DNA from: Cylicocyclus nassatus
Taxonomy: Eukaryota; Nematoda; Chromadorea; Rhabditida; Strongylidae
Assembly (NCBI GenBank): GCA_958299035.1
Contig: CATQJL010000316.1
Span: 89,984,443 to 90,048,442 of the forward strand
Length of the DNA: 64,000 nucleotides
Direction: 5' to 3'
Shown: piece by piece, positions 42,185 to 54,138 of the stretch
Layout of the letters: every line of letters begins with the position of its first letter
How positions within the stretch are numbered: position 1 is the first letter of the stretch
Made by a program: the position numbers and the translations under genes
Notes under the pieces: model-generated
Seen by the model: only the letters and a program-made list of their open reading frames with translations
Database searches by the model: none
What the model was told of the DNA's origin: nothing

Positions 42185-45100
42185 TCAATTCCAGAATTTA
42201 GTGTAAGCGTAGACGTCGTTCCCTCGCCACTCCTGCTTGGTGACTTGAATCAATCGAGCGACTTTCAAACGCTGGGAGTACTTTATGATCGTCCACATCA
42301 TTATTGGAGATATCAGTGTATAGTAAGGCGGCATCTATTGCGTATCGTATTAGAAAAAGTTTCTTGTCAAATTATCGCACTCACATAGATGGCAGTAAAC
42401 AAAATGCGGAATATCAAAGCATCGATTCTAGGAGATATCGATGCAAGCAATACTCCAGAAATATCAAAAAATGCGTAGCAAATGTTTTGGAATATTGTTA
42501 GGGGTAAAAGTAATCTGATAACAGAATAGTTCTCATTTAGTTGATAAGACGTACGCAAATCGTAGTGTTTGCTGAAGTACAATGAATGTAACTTCTCTAT
42601 ATAATGAATGTGTCTTACCTTCTTATGGCCTTCTTATTACAGATATACAACGTAGCTAGGGCAATTAACGTAGTCACATTTAAGCCACAAAGTATAGAGC
42701 ACAGAATAGAAATTCTTTCCGTGGTAGATTTTGTTGTGGAAAAGCAAGATGGTTTTCGCTCCAAACCAATTTCGTGTTGTAGAGTCCATATAGTAGCGGG
42801 AAGCGCGATCATGACCTAATTCATATATATTAGGTCGTTCCGAAAGTAATGTCGCTTTTTTCAAATGAACGCCACAATCCGTGGAACCAAGATTTTCAAG
42901 AGATTTTGGGTTTATTCGATGCAGAATTTTGTCCTCTTTCTAATCGTTGTAATTTCATTGCATAATATTCGATGAGCTTTCAAAAAATTACCAAAACCTG
43001 CGACTCATGCTTTTTGTCATGGTCAAGTTCAGCTATTTTTCTATGTTTTTGTACTGATTCCCCGAAGATGTACAAGTAACAGATGAATAGAGCAAACCCT
43101 GTAGGACACAAAACAATTTTTTTCTTTTCCTTAGTTTGCTTCTTAGAGTTTGTAGAACCAATTTTTCGATGCTGTCAAATTCCATATTTGGTCAACTCAG
43201 ACCTCACAGAACAACAACCGGCAAGCAACTCGGGTGTCATTCAACGCAGCTTTTTCTCCTCTTCTTACCAGTTGTTTTTGGTTTCCGATTTATAAAGTTT
43301 TCCGGAAAAAATCATCATAATACAGGTTTTCCAGGGTGCTCAGGCTGTACCCAAAATTTCCTAAAGTTGCTAATCTGAAGCGGTAAATGCTCATATGCTT
43401 TGTAAAATTAGTGTTAAACCATAATCCACCTTTGCAAGTTTCAGAATCCGAAAGTTTATTGGTGTTTGATGCATATGTGTTTGAGACAAGCCTGCAAAAA
43501 TTCGGTGACTTCATTGAAAAATCTCTGCAAAAATTATGACGTGATATGGAGAGCAGAAAAAAATGGCACCGTTTCCTATAGGGTTTGCTCTATCCATACA
43601 TTACTTGGACTCCTTCCGGGAATTCTTACAAAAAATTAGAAAAATTGTGAAACTTGACCTTCCCAAAAAGCATGGATTGGAGATTTTAGTAATTTTTCAA
43701 AAGCTCATCGAGTATTCTGCAGTAAAATCATAGCCTTTGGAAAGAGGATGAAATGCTGCATCGAATGCTACCAAGATCTCCTGGAAACCTTGCTTCCACG
43801 AAATGTAGCGTTCAATTGAAAAAAGCGACATTACTTTCGGAACGACCTAATACATTTAACACAAATTTTCGGTTATGTTGTAGCTGTTGGAATCTTACCG
43901 AGATAATTGCCAATTTTAGGCCCAGCTGCATACCATATGCCTCGTAGCTGCTGCACTTCCACAATGCGAAACAACGCTCAGCAACCATTGCTAACTGAAA
44001 TAACATGGTTATGTCATTTTTGCATTTGTGATTTTTGAAAATTGATGTCTTGATATCTGACCTGCAAAATTGCATAAGATATCAAACAAAGCATGGCTAT
44101 GATACGTGCCCCAAAGCAGATATGAGTAGGCACACCAAAGTTGCATAAATCAGGAAGAGTCAAAAAATGGTACAACTGATATGCCTGACGATAGTTGGAT
44201 TGCACAAATAGCCTCGGTTAACTTTCAACTACTGCCACGCTGCCAGAAAAAAATATCTATCGCATGTTATATGGATCTACATTGTCTTTTCAAGAAAGCA
44301 GGTTCATTGGTTTTAAGTTGTAACGACTTCGTTCAACTTCATAAAAAATATTGTACGTAAACATGGCGTCAAGAAGAACTCAGTAGTAGCACAAACAGCT
44401 CTAAGGTTTCATTCATGAAACACAGGAGTTCTTGAGGGAGAATGTAAAATACATCAAGTATTTTTACACAAGTAGTGGAACCAGTACAAGCTTGGGCAAA
44501 GCATTAAGCCTTGTATTATAGATCTATGTCTTCTGGGGTAGCAGCTGCTTTCAATCATTTCCATTTCTTTTCCCATGTACTGTTCCATGCACTAAGCATA
44601 CAGTAGAGTATCAATCTTGCGTGATGACTCCCCTGCAATGAAAAAAGACCACCAAGCCATATAAAAACCAGAAAGTGTCGGTATAAAAGTGAAAGCCAGT
44701 GCTAGCTATGCAAGATCCGATAAAAAGATGTTGCCTCGCGAGTCACGTTGGACATTATTGGTTTCTTGATCTATTCTTTCCCACTTCTCGACAAAGCTTC
44801 CTCACTGTGTATTCTTGCCTAACAAGCGAACTAGGCCATAATTTTATGTCAAGGTTTTTTTTCTGGCTCCGATCCTTGTCGCCTTCAGGTAAACTCCCAT
44901 TCTGTTCATTCAATCTTTGCCTCTCGGAGGCAGTACCTAAGCAAACCCACATCCTGGGATTCTCTCGCTTTCCCGTGGTTATCCAATAAGTTGTATCTGA
45001 TAATCCATACTACAGTGCACGAAAGCCGCACACGAGCAATCTAGGGCCATTCATTTAAACTGGGAAAATGAACACTTATTTAGAAAAGTGAAACAGTTCC

Positions 45101-48100
45101 TTCAAGAATACGAAGCAGAGTATTGCTCCACATTCAGGTCATAATGTTGCGGTGTGCCCCAATGATGTGGCGTAAATCGCGAACACGACTGAGTGAGTGA
45201 AATTGGCTTGCGCGAACCGATTTTGAAACAAATTCTTTGCATAGTCACGCGTGCCCGGACTTGGTGTGGCGCTCGTTTTAAAGTCAAACCATGCAAGCCG
45301 AAGCTAATATTTCACTTATTACCAGCGTTGCTATGGCTTATTTTGCGAATCGATCCCTGATTATAAGCAAAGTTCTAAGGCACCACATGAAGTGGTTAAG
45401 CAACTTCCAATTCTTCGCAAACCTGTATTCCTGACCAAGCGACAGAATGTGCGACAAATAATAACAGCATTGTGAGGATTAGTATCTGAAACGGCATAGC
45501 TTCAAAAGAGTGAATTTCAATTTCAGTTTCGCACTTTATGAAGGAGTTCTTTTCAGTATCACGCAGTCTTTTTGAACAGGATTACAAAAATCAGAGGTAT
45601 CCTATCATTACAGCAAATTAGAATACTCTCCATGTCAGGGTCGGACAAAGCTGGAACAGGAGTGGAACGGATGTTCTTTCTGTGGGAGAAAGCAAAGGGG
45701 ACATCGTTCTTGCAAACCAAGACGAGAGGGGGAACATATCCAAACAAAATATCAGAATCGAACGCTGGGAACTATCCACCTAAGCAACCTCAACTGCTTA
45801 GAAAAGTCAAGACACAAGCACTACTTACTTGTTGTACCACAATCTTGCAGTGAGAGTAGTCTAAAGTGTGACCCAGATAAACAAAGCTTTGTCAAAGAAC
45901 GCTATGGCATGCCATCAAATCTGGTGTGCATGCAAGAGCGACTCATGCACCTCCAATTTTGGCTAGGAATTTCACGAAAAACAGGGGAATGGGAGTTGTG
46001 ACCGTCTTTTCCAAATTAGCCAAGGGCGTTCGAGATCGTTACCCGCTGAGCTACACAATCCCACATAATTTCTTTTTTTATAGACTACATTTTGCATAAA
46101 AAAAGGTTTTAGCATCATCTGTGAAACCCTTTGCGCCTCGTGCGCCGAGCGCACACTACTTCATAGTCAAAGAAACTACTGAATGCGTGCGAGCATTTCA
46201 CATTGACTTGCAATGGTATGCATATTCAAAGGTTCCAAACTAGAAAAACACTTGCATAACTCTTCTTCTCGCTTTTATGAGCCCTTGACCCTTTCGGACC
46301 TGGTGGTGGCAATTCCCACCATCAATCAGAGACCTGCTGTACTAGCGCAAGAGCATGATTTTGATGATCTTTGCAGATCTATTCACATAGCCTTTGTCTA
46401 TACAATACCGATCATAATTCGTCAAAAAAGTCGCCGGAGTGCGGCGCACTCCGCCGCACTCCGCCGCACTCCGCCACACTCCGACGCACTCTAGCGCACT
46501 CCGCCGCAGTCCGCCACACTCCGACGCACTCCGGCGCACTGCGCCACACTCCGCCACACTCCGACGCACTATAGCGCACTCCGCCGCAGTCCGGCGACTT
46601 TTTTGACGAATTATGAGCGGTATTGTATAGCTTTGAAACCGCGTTTGCGTTCGTTTTTCAGTTAGCAAAACAAGCATTAATGTAAACAAGTGACTTGTGC
46701 TTCGGCGTCAGCACAGTATCAGTAATTTCCTTCACTGGCTATAAAAATATCCTTCAATCGAAAACTTCCAATGCAATGTCATGCAAGCGTAATTGCTAAC
46801 AATTTGCATGTCCACTTGTATTGAGGGAGATAAAAAATGAAAGTAAAAGCAAAACCGGAAAATCAAAATAATCAAAAGGAACTAAAATGGATTTCCGAAA
46901 TACCTATCATGGCATATGCTAGTAAGTGAAAAACAATGGGAATGAGGGTTCTTTTGTTACAGGAGAAAATCCAGATCCGAAAGGGCTAAAGATTTTCTAT
47001 ACTTGAAACAGTCTTGCTCCTATCGCAAAGCGCTAAGCAACGCATGAATGTCTCATATAAACCGGATGTTCGTCAGTTTTCCTTTCATCGTTTCGAAGGA
47101 AACTCATTATGAATTCTTAGTTTGTGCTATTGATTAGGTCATCATTTACAAGAGGGGAGGACGGAGGGTGAAGGGCTAGCTGCACAGCGGAAAAGGCAAA
47201 AAGGGGGAATGAAGAGAGAAGAGAAGGCGAGTGGTGGACCTAGGCCCCGACCATGAATTAAAATGCGCTTGCCGCATGCTCTCAAAGGAAAAGAAGGATT
47301 TCTTTTTTTGACAGTCCTTCTTAAAGTGAGCGATACTTTGGGTAAAATAAGGACTAGTGAAAGCTAATTCCAAAGGCGACTTTCAGGAAGATCCTGGCTC
47401 CTGCCCATGCCGAGTCCTCCCCCTTACCTCATCTACGACAAATGTGGAATCGTCGAACTTTTTCTTGATGGAAATATTTTTGCTCATCATTAACTCGCCC
47501 TGCATGCCGGCAAAGTCCCATCGTCACCTCCGCGCGGTGCCGGCTGGCAACGGGGATCAATCCCGGCAAACGACGAGGGCACTGTCTCGTCAGGCGGAGC
47601 GATGTGCCGGGGACTGTGCGAATCAGTCGTGTCACATGCATCGGACTATTAAGGTTTTTATCAAGCTGCTAGGGTGTCTCCCGGAGGCGACGCGCGTTAT
47701 TGCCCGCATGGCGCGAATAGTGAGCTAGGACTACCCGCCCCCGGACGAGCAGGCAAAGAAGCGAGTCCAGGAAATCCGACTAGCGACGATTAATATAGGA
47801 ACGCTGACGAGCCGCAGCCGGAAGCTATGCGATAGATTGAGGGAGCGACACATCGACATCGCATGTGTACAAGAAACGAAATGGAAAGGGAGGCAGGCTA
47901 AGGACATCGGAGAGGGATATCGCTTATACTACACGGGAGATAGCAGCCGCCAGAACGGAGTCGCGATCATCGTTAACGGCAGATACCGCGAATTAGTGAC
48001 CGAAGTGACGGGCATTTCAGACAGATTGATGGCGATGAAAATCGAAGCAGATGATGCCACGCTTCGAATAGTCTCGTGTTATGCCCCGCAATCCGCATGT

Positions 48101-51100
48101 ACCGAAGCCGAGAAGGACGTTTTGGAGGGACTTCGACATCCTACTAAGGACATTCGACGCCGCAGACTACATCTTTGTAGGAGGTGATCTTAATGGGCAC
48201 GTTGGCCACGCACACGATGGATTCCAGCGATACCATGGTGGAAATGGATACGGTGAGAGGAATGAGGATGGAGAACGCATCCAGAAGCAACAGAAGCACA
48301 CGACTTGGCTATAGCAAACACACTTTTTAAGAAGCGGGAGTGACATTTGATCACGTACGCGAGTGTAGACCGCTCAACAGATCGACTACTGGATGCTGCG
48401 CCGATGCCATTTGCCGATGATGATGAACGCGAAGGTTATACCCACGGCGGCACATGCATTAGCGCCAAGCACCGGTTGCCCGTATTGGATCTTCGACTAA
48501 ACTCCACTTGCATTGAGCCAGAAGGACGGCCACAAAGAGGATCAAATATTGGAAGTTTCCCGAACATCGCCAGCAAGTTAGAGATGCTTTTAATGATCTG
48601 AGGGTGTCGACGGATGATAAGGAATCGGTTGAAGAACAGTGGAATCAGATTACTTCGCAGATACGATCGAGGGCCGAGGAGATCTTGGGAAAGACCAAGC
48701 CAGGACGCCGGTTTGTATACAAGCAGATCGGGTGGTGGTTTGAGACAGTCCAGCAAGTGATCAAAGAGAAGAAAAAAGCCTTCACAGCCTGGCAGCGCTC
48801 ACACTCAAATGAGGACCTCCGTCGATATCGAGAACAGAACTCGAAGGAGAAGCACGCGGTAGCCGAAGCAAAGGAAGCACACTACAAGAGACTCTACGAC
48901 GAGCTGGAAGGACTTGCTGGAGCTAACAAGGTCTACCGACTGACCGCTGCACGACGTCGAGCGAAGCAGGACATCGACCACATCATGCACATTAAGGACG
49001 CAGAGGGCAACCTCCTGACGAAGCCGAGGGCAATACTCAAGCGGCGGAGTGAATACTACAAAGGTCTATTTAATGAGGAGTTCCCGCACCCGTACCGCAA
49101 GGAGCCCCCGCTTTGGACCGGTATCTCGGGTCGAGGAGGCAGAAGTTGTGCAGGCACTGAGAAAGATGTCTAGCGGTAAAGCCCCGGGACCCGACGACAT
49201 ATCTGCTGAAGTGTGGAAGATGATGGGGCAGCGTGGAGCGGCATATCTTACATAGCTCTTTAACCGCATTATCGTTGACGGACAGTTGCTGCGAATCTGG
49301 ACTACAAGTGTTACAGTTTCTATCTGGAAGGAAAAGGGTGACGTCATCGACTGCTCAACATATCGGCCGATACGCTTTCTATGCCACACGATGAAGATCT
49401 TCGAACGAGTCATCGACACTATAGTGGAAGTCACCCCAAATCAGTGCGGCTTTGTAAAAGGATCTGGCACCATCAACGCCATCCGCGCAGTACGATTGCT
49501 AATGGAAAGGCATTTGGAGAAACGGATTCCGATTCATTTCGCATTCCTGGATTTAGAAAAGGCATTTGATCGGATACCACGGGCTGATCTGGTAAGGGCT
49601 CAGACAACACGAAGTCCCAGAAGAGTACGTTCGCTGGATCAAACTCCTCTACACGACGGGTGCCGTACGCTGTGCAGTGGGAACGTCAACGCCATTCCCA
49701 ATCCAAGTCGAAGTACATCAAGGATTGGCTCTATCACCGCTTCTCTCTATACTATGCATGGACACGGTGACCAAGGACATTCAGCTGCCGCATCTGTGGA
49801 CGCTATTTTACGCAGACGACGTCGGGGTAGCAAGCGGATCGAGACAAGAGCTTGAAGAGGCGACTGTGAAATGGAAGACACAATTAGCGGAATATAGCCT
49901 GCGATTGAACGTGGCAAAGACCAAGTACCTGGAATGCGGAGAGCAAACCGATGGCACAATTAGCATCGATGGGCAGCCGCTGAAGAAGGTCACGCTATTC
50001 AAATACCTGGGCTCCCGAGTGACGTCGGATTGCGACACGATCACTGATGCTCGTGCTAGGACGAACGGGACGTGGCTAAAATGGCGGCAAGTAACAGGAG
50101 TACTCTGCGGCCGACAAATTCCGATGTATCTCAAGTCGAAGTGTATCGGACTGTGGTAAGACCAGTCGCCCTGTACGGAGCCTAATGTTGGCCAGCAACC
50201 AGGAAACACGAGCAGATCCTGAGCACGATGGAGACGCGAATGATAAGATGGGTACTGGCCTAACGAGAAGAAACTGCGTCACGAACGATGATGTACGACA
50301 CATTTTTGGAGTTGCACCTATCGCGGATAACGAGGTGCCAGATTACGAAGGTATGGTCACGTTTTACGAAGTGAAGATAATACTAGGCTGTTGCATAAGT
50401 TCTGTCCGATTTGAATTTTTGAGTTTAAAATGTCATAACTTCTTTCAGAGTCAACTTTTTTCCAAGGTCTTAGTTTCTATGTGTTGAGCAGTCCCTTGGC
50501 TAAAAAATGCATATTGAGATCTGCGCAAATCTTTGTTAAGGAAGAACCAAGAATGCAAAAACTTCGCAGCGTTTTTCTTCGAATCTGTCTTTTTTGACAT
50601 GGTAACGCTCCCTTATGAAAATTGATAGGCATCTTTTCTAATAATGGATGGATAGAGAAATTTTCGTAGATTATTATGCAACATAAAAGAGCCCATAGGG
50701 TTTGCGCTGCCGAGAGATTTTCTTGACCGAACAAAAAATTAGCCACTTTTTGACCTCGCTTCAGCACATGTGTGCATGCCTATTTATGAACTACGAACGT
50801 TTTACAACTGACGTGAGCGCCGAAAAGGAATTGGTGGATGGGCCCTGTTAGCTCTTGCTTTGCCCTAGCACCTCCAACTTTGAGCTTGTCGATTACTTCT
50901 ATTCGCAGAAAGTTATTGCTTGTAAAACATCTATACCAAAGATTTATGTTCGAGGATAAATTTCACTAGCAAGACGTATTCTTCATGGGACCGAACTTCT
51001 GCATATACTAGCATTCCATACCCTTATTCCGAAGCCAATGAAAGAACCTGACTTGAAGGGCGCATTGTGGAGATATCCTTGCAAGGACATATTTCTAGGG

Positions 51101-51668
51101 ATAGAACGTACCTCGGCCACTTAGAGATTTTAGGCCTGTGATCTCCGTACACTAAGAATTTTATTGAATTCTGGTATGCTTTAGAAAGCGCAAGGAAAGC
51201 ACTTTTCAATGATACCAACCGTATCGAATTAGAGATGAAATTCTCTTAGAACAGCTGCTTCAAACATGAGGCAAAAAAATCGGACAGAACTTATGCAACA
51301 GCCTAGTACAATAGCAAAAACAGCCCTTCGTCTAGATCCACAGGGGAAGAACCACGTGGCCACCGAAACAACGCTGGTTGGACACCACTCGAAACGACCT
51401 ACACATTGCAAAGCTTAAACCATAAGAAGCAGCTAATTGAGTCAAATGGAAGCAAAAACGCATCACCGCCGACCCTGCCCCCGCGGGACAATGGCAAAGA
51501 TAAAGAAGAAGAAGAAGATTAACTCACCCTGCAGTTAATGTGAAAGGATAGATGGCCGCATTTCGTAGCAACGTGCACAGAAATAATAGCAGAGAGAAAA
51601 CCCGCGAGCACTTGTATGCCTACCACAGATGAATAGCCCACGCTCATCTCAATTGTTGAACAAGCCAT
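42185..51668 (-). CDS. Sra/Srab-like chemoreceptor GPCR, gene B, 7 exons, 318 aa
   Basis: This paralogue of genes A and C is a seven-helix chemosensory receptor. Exons: 51528-51668, 45423-45485, 44062-44184, 43899-43994, 42619-42815, 42385-42571, 42185-42334. All joins are in frame and exon sizes match gene A except the last. Conserved landmarks are MACSTIEMSVGY at the start, FHINCR after TM1, LPDLCNFGVPTHIC before TM3, LAMVAERCFALWKCSSYEAY after it, RPS-like ERKPSCFSTTKSTTERI in the TM4-5 loop, and YAYTKFWN at the end. Intron 1 is about 6 kb and contains an RTE copy ending beside the donor. Intron 4 contains a 1021-bp MITE. Intron 2 uses a weak donor GTTTGC. The coding sequence is intact, so it is probably still functional if intron 1 splices. 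Confidence 0.85.
42830..43850. mobile_element. Mariner-like MITE, 1021 bp, in intron 4 of gene B
   Basis: The ends are TTAGGTCGTTCCGAAAGTAA and the inverse, with TA at 42828-42829 and 43851-43852. Without it the intron would be about 60 bp, like its homologues in genes A and C. Same family as 31334-32352. No transposase. Confidence 0.9.
45990..46063 (-). other. tRNA-like fragment (pseudogene or SINE head)
   Basis: The minus strand reads GGGATTGTGTAGCTCAGCGG GTAACGA, a good tRNA 5' half with D-arm. The T-arm (GTTCGA) is not found and the acceptor stem pairs poorly with the expected 3' end. It could be a dead tRNA or the tRNA-derived head of a SINE. It lies in intron 1 of gene B. Confidence 0.35.
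46399..46630. repeat. Minisatellite of ~10-bp units inside an inverted repeat
   Basis: Arms TATACAATACCGATCATAAT and the inverse, about 43 bp each including GTCGCCGGAGTGCGG, bracket ~14 copies of a CACTCCGCCG-type decamer (variants CACACTCCGA, CAGTCCG, CACTCTAGCG). The element may be a foldback transposon with an expanded core. It lies in intron 1 of gene B. Confidence 0.8.
46631..47499. other. Gene B intron 1, no feature recognised
   Basis: Mostly unique sequence; a G-rich stretch (GGAGGACGGAGGGTGAAGGG) lies near 47155. Nothing coding is recognised. Confidence 0.35.
47781..51500 (+). pseudogene. RTE endonuclease-reverse transcriptase frame, broken
   Basis: The endonuclease part begins RLATINIGTLTSRSRKLCDR and has ACVQETKWKG (catalytic E) and VSCYAPQ, then FVGGDLNGHVG in another frame. 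The RT part has SSGKAPGPDDISAEVWK, STYRPI, FAFLDLEKAFDRIP, the catalytic FYADD near 49805-49819 and TKYLECGEQ. After the mariner-type insertion it resumes near 51309 with KTALRLDPQGKN and RWTPLETTYT-like tail frames. Frameshifts (about 48160, 49130, 49590) and stops (about 48312, 49253) make it non-functional. The normal product copies its own RNA into chromosomal nicks. Confidence 0.85.
50383..51306. mobile_element. Mariner-type non-autonomous element, 924 bp, inserted in the RTE
   Basis: Perfect 30-bp ends CTAGGCTGTTGCATAAGTTC TGTCCGATTT and the inverse are flanked by TA at 50381-50382 and 51307-51308. There is no transposase frame. Removing it rejoins the RTE C-terminal reading, which dates it after the RTE insertion. 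Confidence 0.9.
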
Positions 51669-51792
51669 GACTGTGTGAAAACGTTTGACTGGGCTAAAAG
51701 CTTCATTAGTGGAAATATTCAAATGTAGTAGATTTGCAAAATTTTATTTACAAGATTCCTTCAAAAAGAAAACGCTAAGATGAGCTGGTATA

Positions 51793-52792
51793 TTAGTTGG
51801 TCCGGAGTTTTGTCGGTTTTTTGAAATGGTCCACAAATCCCGCACAGTGAAGATAAGCAAAAAATTCAAATTGTATCCGACGCAGAATTTCTTCCCCTTT
51901 CCAACTGCCATATACCAACGTGAGCTGTTGAAAGAATGCTGAGATAATCGCTGGAGATGAAACCCTTGGTTTTCACCATATCCAACTTTAGCTAATTTTC
52001 AAAATTTCGGTATGAGACTTTTGGGAGAGCCCTAATAACCATTAAATATGGCAAACCTTTTACGAGGCAATTTTTTGTAGCCCTGTGGCTTGTATTTCAG
52101 AGTTGATAAAATCCATTTTTTGAAGCAATTAGAGTTTATTTTTTGCCTATTCCAACCTCGCTGAACATGAAATGGTAAACAGCTCAGGTACCATTCGATG
52201 CAGTTTTTTCTCCTCTTTTTAAAGGTTATCTTTTCTCTGCGACACACGTGAAACTTGCGGGGAAAACAGCAGTGTTTCGTCATTTCATGGGTGCGCGCTG
52301 ACAAACCCTAGATTCCAAAATCTTCATATTTCGAAGCAAAAACCGCTCAATTACTTTGTAGGGTTAATAATAGTGATAATCGCGTTTCAAAAACTCGCTA
52401 AACTGAAGTAGCCGTTTCCGCCGCAGTACTAGTTACGCAATTCTATCAAAACTTTAACTTTTGGAGTCTTATTTGGCAAAATTCTAAAAATGTAACAAAA
52501 AAAGAAGAAAAGCTGCTACACTTAGCAAAAGATTTGCCCTACACTTTAGTTATTGAAGCTTTCCCAGGTGTCTTACGTACAAATTTTGAAAATCAGCGGA
52601 ATTTGGACACTGTGAAACGAAGCGTTGTAATTTTTAGCGATTATCTCAGTATTCTTTCAACGAATTACATTGAGAATATGGCAGCTGGAAAGTGAAAGAA
52701 GTTCTGCATCGGATACAGCTTGAATATTTGTTTTCATTGTGCGGAATTTGCGGGTCATTTTGAAAAACCGACAAAACTTTCGACCAACCTAA
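51793..52792. mobile_element. Mariner-like MITE, 1000 bp
   Basis: The ends are TTAGTTGGTCCGGAGTTTTG and (inverted) TTAGGTTGGTCGAAAGTTTTG, flanked by TA (51791-51792, 52793-52794). The terminal inverted repeat runs on with mismatches for about 100 bp (CGGTTTTTC, AAATTCAA..TGTATCCGA). It lies about 125 bp upstream of gene B's start codon and so may sit in its promoter. Confidence 0.85.
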
Positions 52793-53246
52793 TAAAAGCA
52801 TGCAAACGGATAAAATAGCTCAAGAATTCAGGAGCCATTTTTAGTCTGGAAGCACAGCGAGACTTTCCATCACTGTAGCGAGTGTACGATGGAGATGATG
52901 ATAAACTAAGCGTTTCCGTTGAGACTGTGTACGTTTTGAACGGAAAAGCTTCAGACTGTATACGCTCCAAACGGAAAAGTCATAATGCATAATGACTAGT
53001 GATGACGCCATCTCAGACAAAACAAATTAATTCTCGATAAGCTCACTCACTAAGGTAGAAAAAGCACAAAACTTGAGGGAAATAGACGCGAAGAGGGAAA
53101 AGTATCGGCAACTGCGGCGTGATCGAAAGAAGATTACGAAACGCTTAAGAAAACTATGTGGGAAACAAATACTTGCCAATACCTTTCAATAGAATCACCC
53201 ACTTTGATACTACTATGTTTCAATGTCCCGTTGCCCACTTATTATA

Positions 53247-54136
53247 TTAGATTGCAAAAGTAATGCGCGTTCTGCGAGTTCTCACTTTGACGTGTTATAA
53301 CTTTTTAAATCCACATTTTCCAATGCAGTAAATACCGTCAAAAGCACCAACTATTTTCATATTGCAAGAGGGCACAAAAATATGGATTGATAAGCAAAAA
53401 AAGTTTTTTCTAAAACCTAGTTTTTAACTGATCATATTTCCCTTCAAAATTTGTTGGTATGAATGATAAAAAGCTTATCTTTTAGACGCAAGCCAGCAGC
53501 ACAGAAATTGTTGAAAGGTGCTCAAACAGGAAAATTTGTGGAAAGGAAAAATAATAATTAAAAACTTGTCCAGTTTTTTCGGCGTATTTTTGTAGGCCTC
53601 AAAATCCCAAGATATGCACTACTGAACGTAATACTGCACTACTGCAGTAAACAGTTAAATATTTCTGCAAAAACTGTCAGCAGGAGGCCCACCCTTACGC
53701 TTACAGAAATAAGCAAAGTTTTGGCGATTACCCTCTTCAATGAAAGTTTGTGGGCCACGAAGTAACCAAAACCAGTGCCTATGCTGAGGCGCCGAAATCT
53801 CAGTCTATGCAATTTCAAAAAGTAGTGAGGTGCGCATAACGTAGACGTTTTTAATTACATAGAGAGCCTGAATCCTCAAAAAAAAAATGCTTTTATGCTC
53901 TTGAATTCTGGCCAAAAAAATAAGTGCAATGAAATTCTGGTTCCGAGTGCGGTTGTGTGAAGCTCTATCAATTTTTAACGAATGGCGCGCCAGAAGCTCC
54001 ATTTAACCACCGTTGAATAAAGCATGAAAGGAGCTTCTTGATTGTCTAAGTCTTTTTCGAAGGGGAAAGTTTGATGGAGAAATGCTGTCCTGATGCAGGG
54101 GCTAGAAAAACGCGCAAAACTTTTGCACCAACCTAA
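53247..54136. mobile_element. Mariner-like MITE, ~890 bp
   Basis: The right end inverted reads TTAGGTTGGTGCAAAAGTTT TGCGCG, close to the classic mariner end. The left end TTAGATTGCAAAAGTAATGCGC is a decayed match. TA is present on both sides (53245-53246, 54137-54138). No transposase. Confidence 0.75.
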
Positions 54137-54138
54137 TA

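Larger units (their letters stand above)
47500..51521 (+). mobile_element. RTE-type non-LTR retrotransposon, degenerate
   Basis: The order is 5' leader (about 47500-47780, GC-rich), APE-type endonuclease, RT, C-terminal region, and a short GAA/AAG repeat tail (AAAGAAGAAGAAGAAGATT) ending at about 51521. Repeat tails instead of poly(A) are typical of RTE elements. It lies antisense in intron 1 of chemoreceptor gene B, and its tail ends within a few bases of the gene's GTGAGT donor at 51522-51527. The 5' boundary is approximate. A mariner-type element interrupts it at 50383-51306. Confidence 0.85.

Noticed and set aside
47429..47728. Frames in the RTE leader as a separate ORF1 protein
   Set aside because: No gag-like or zinc-knuckle motif is seen and the frames on both strands overlap; RTE elements often lack a separate ORF1.
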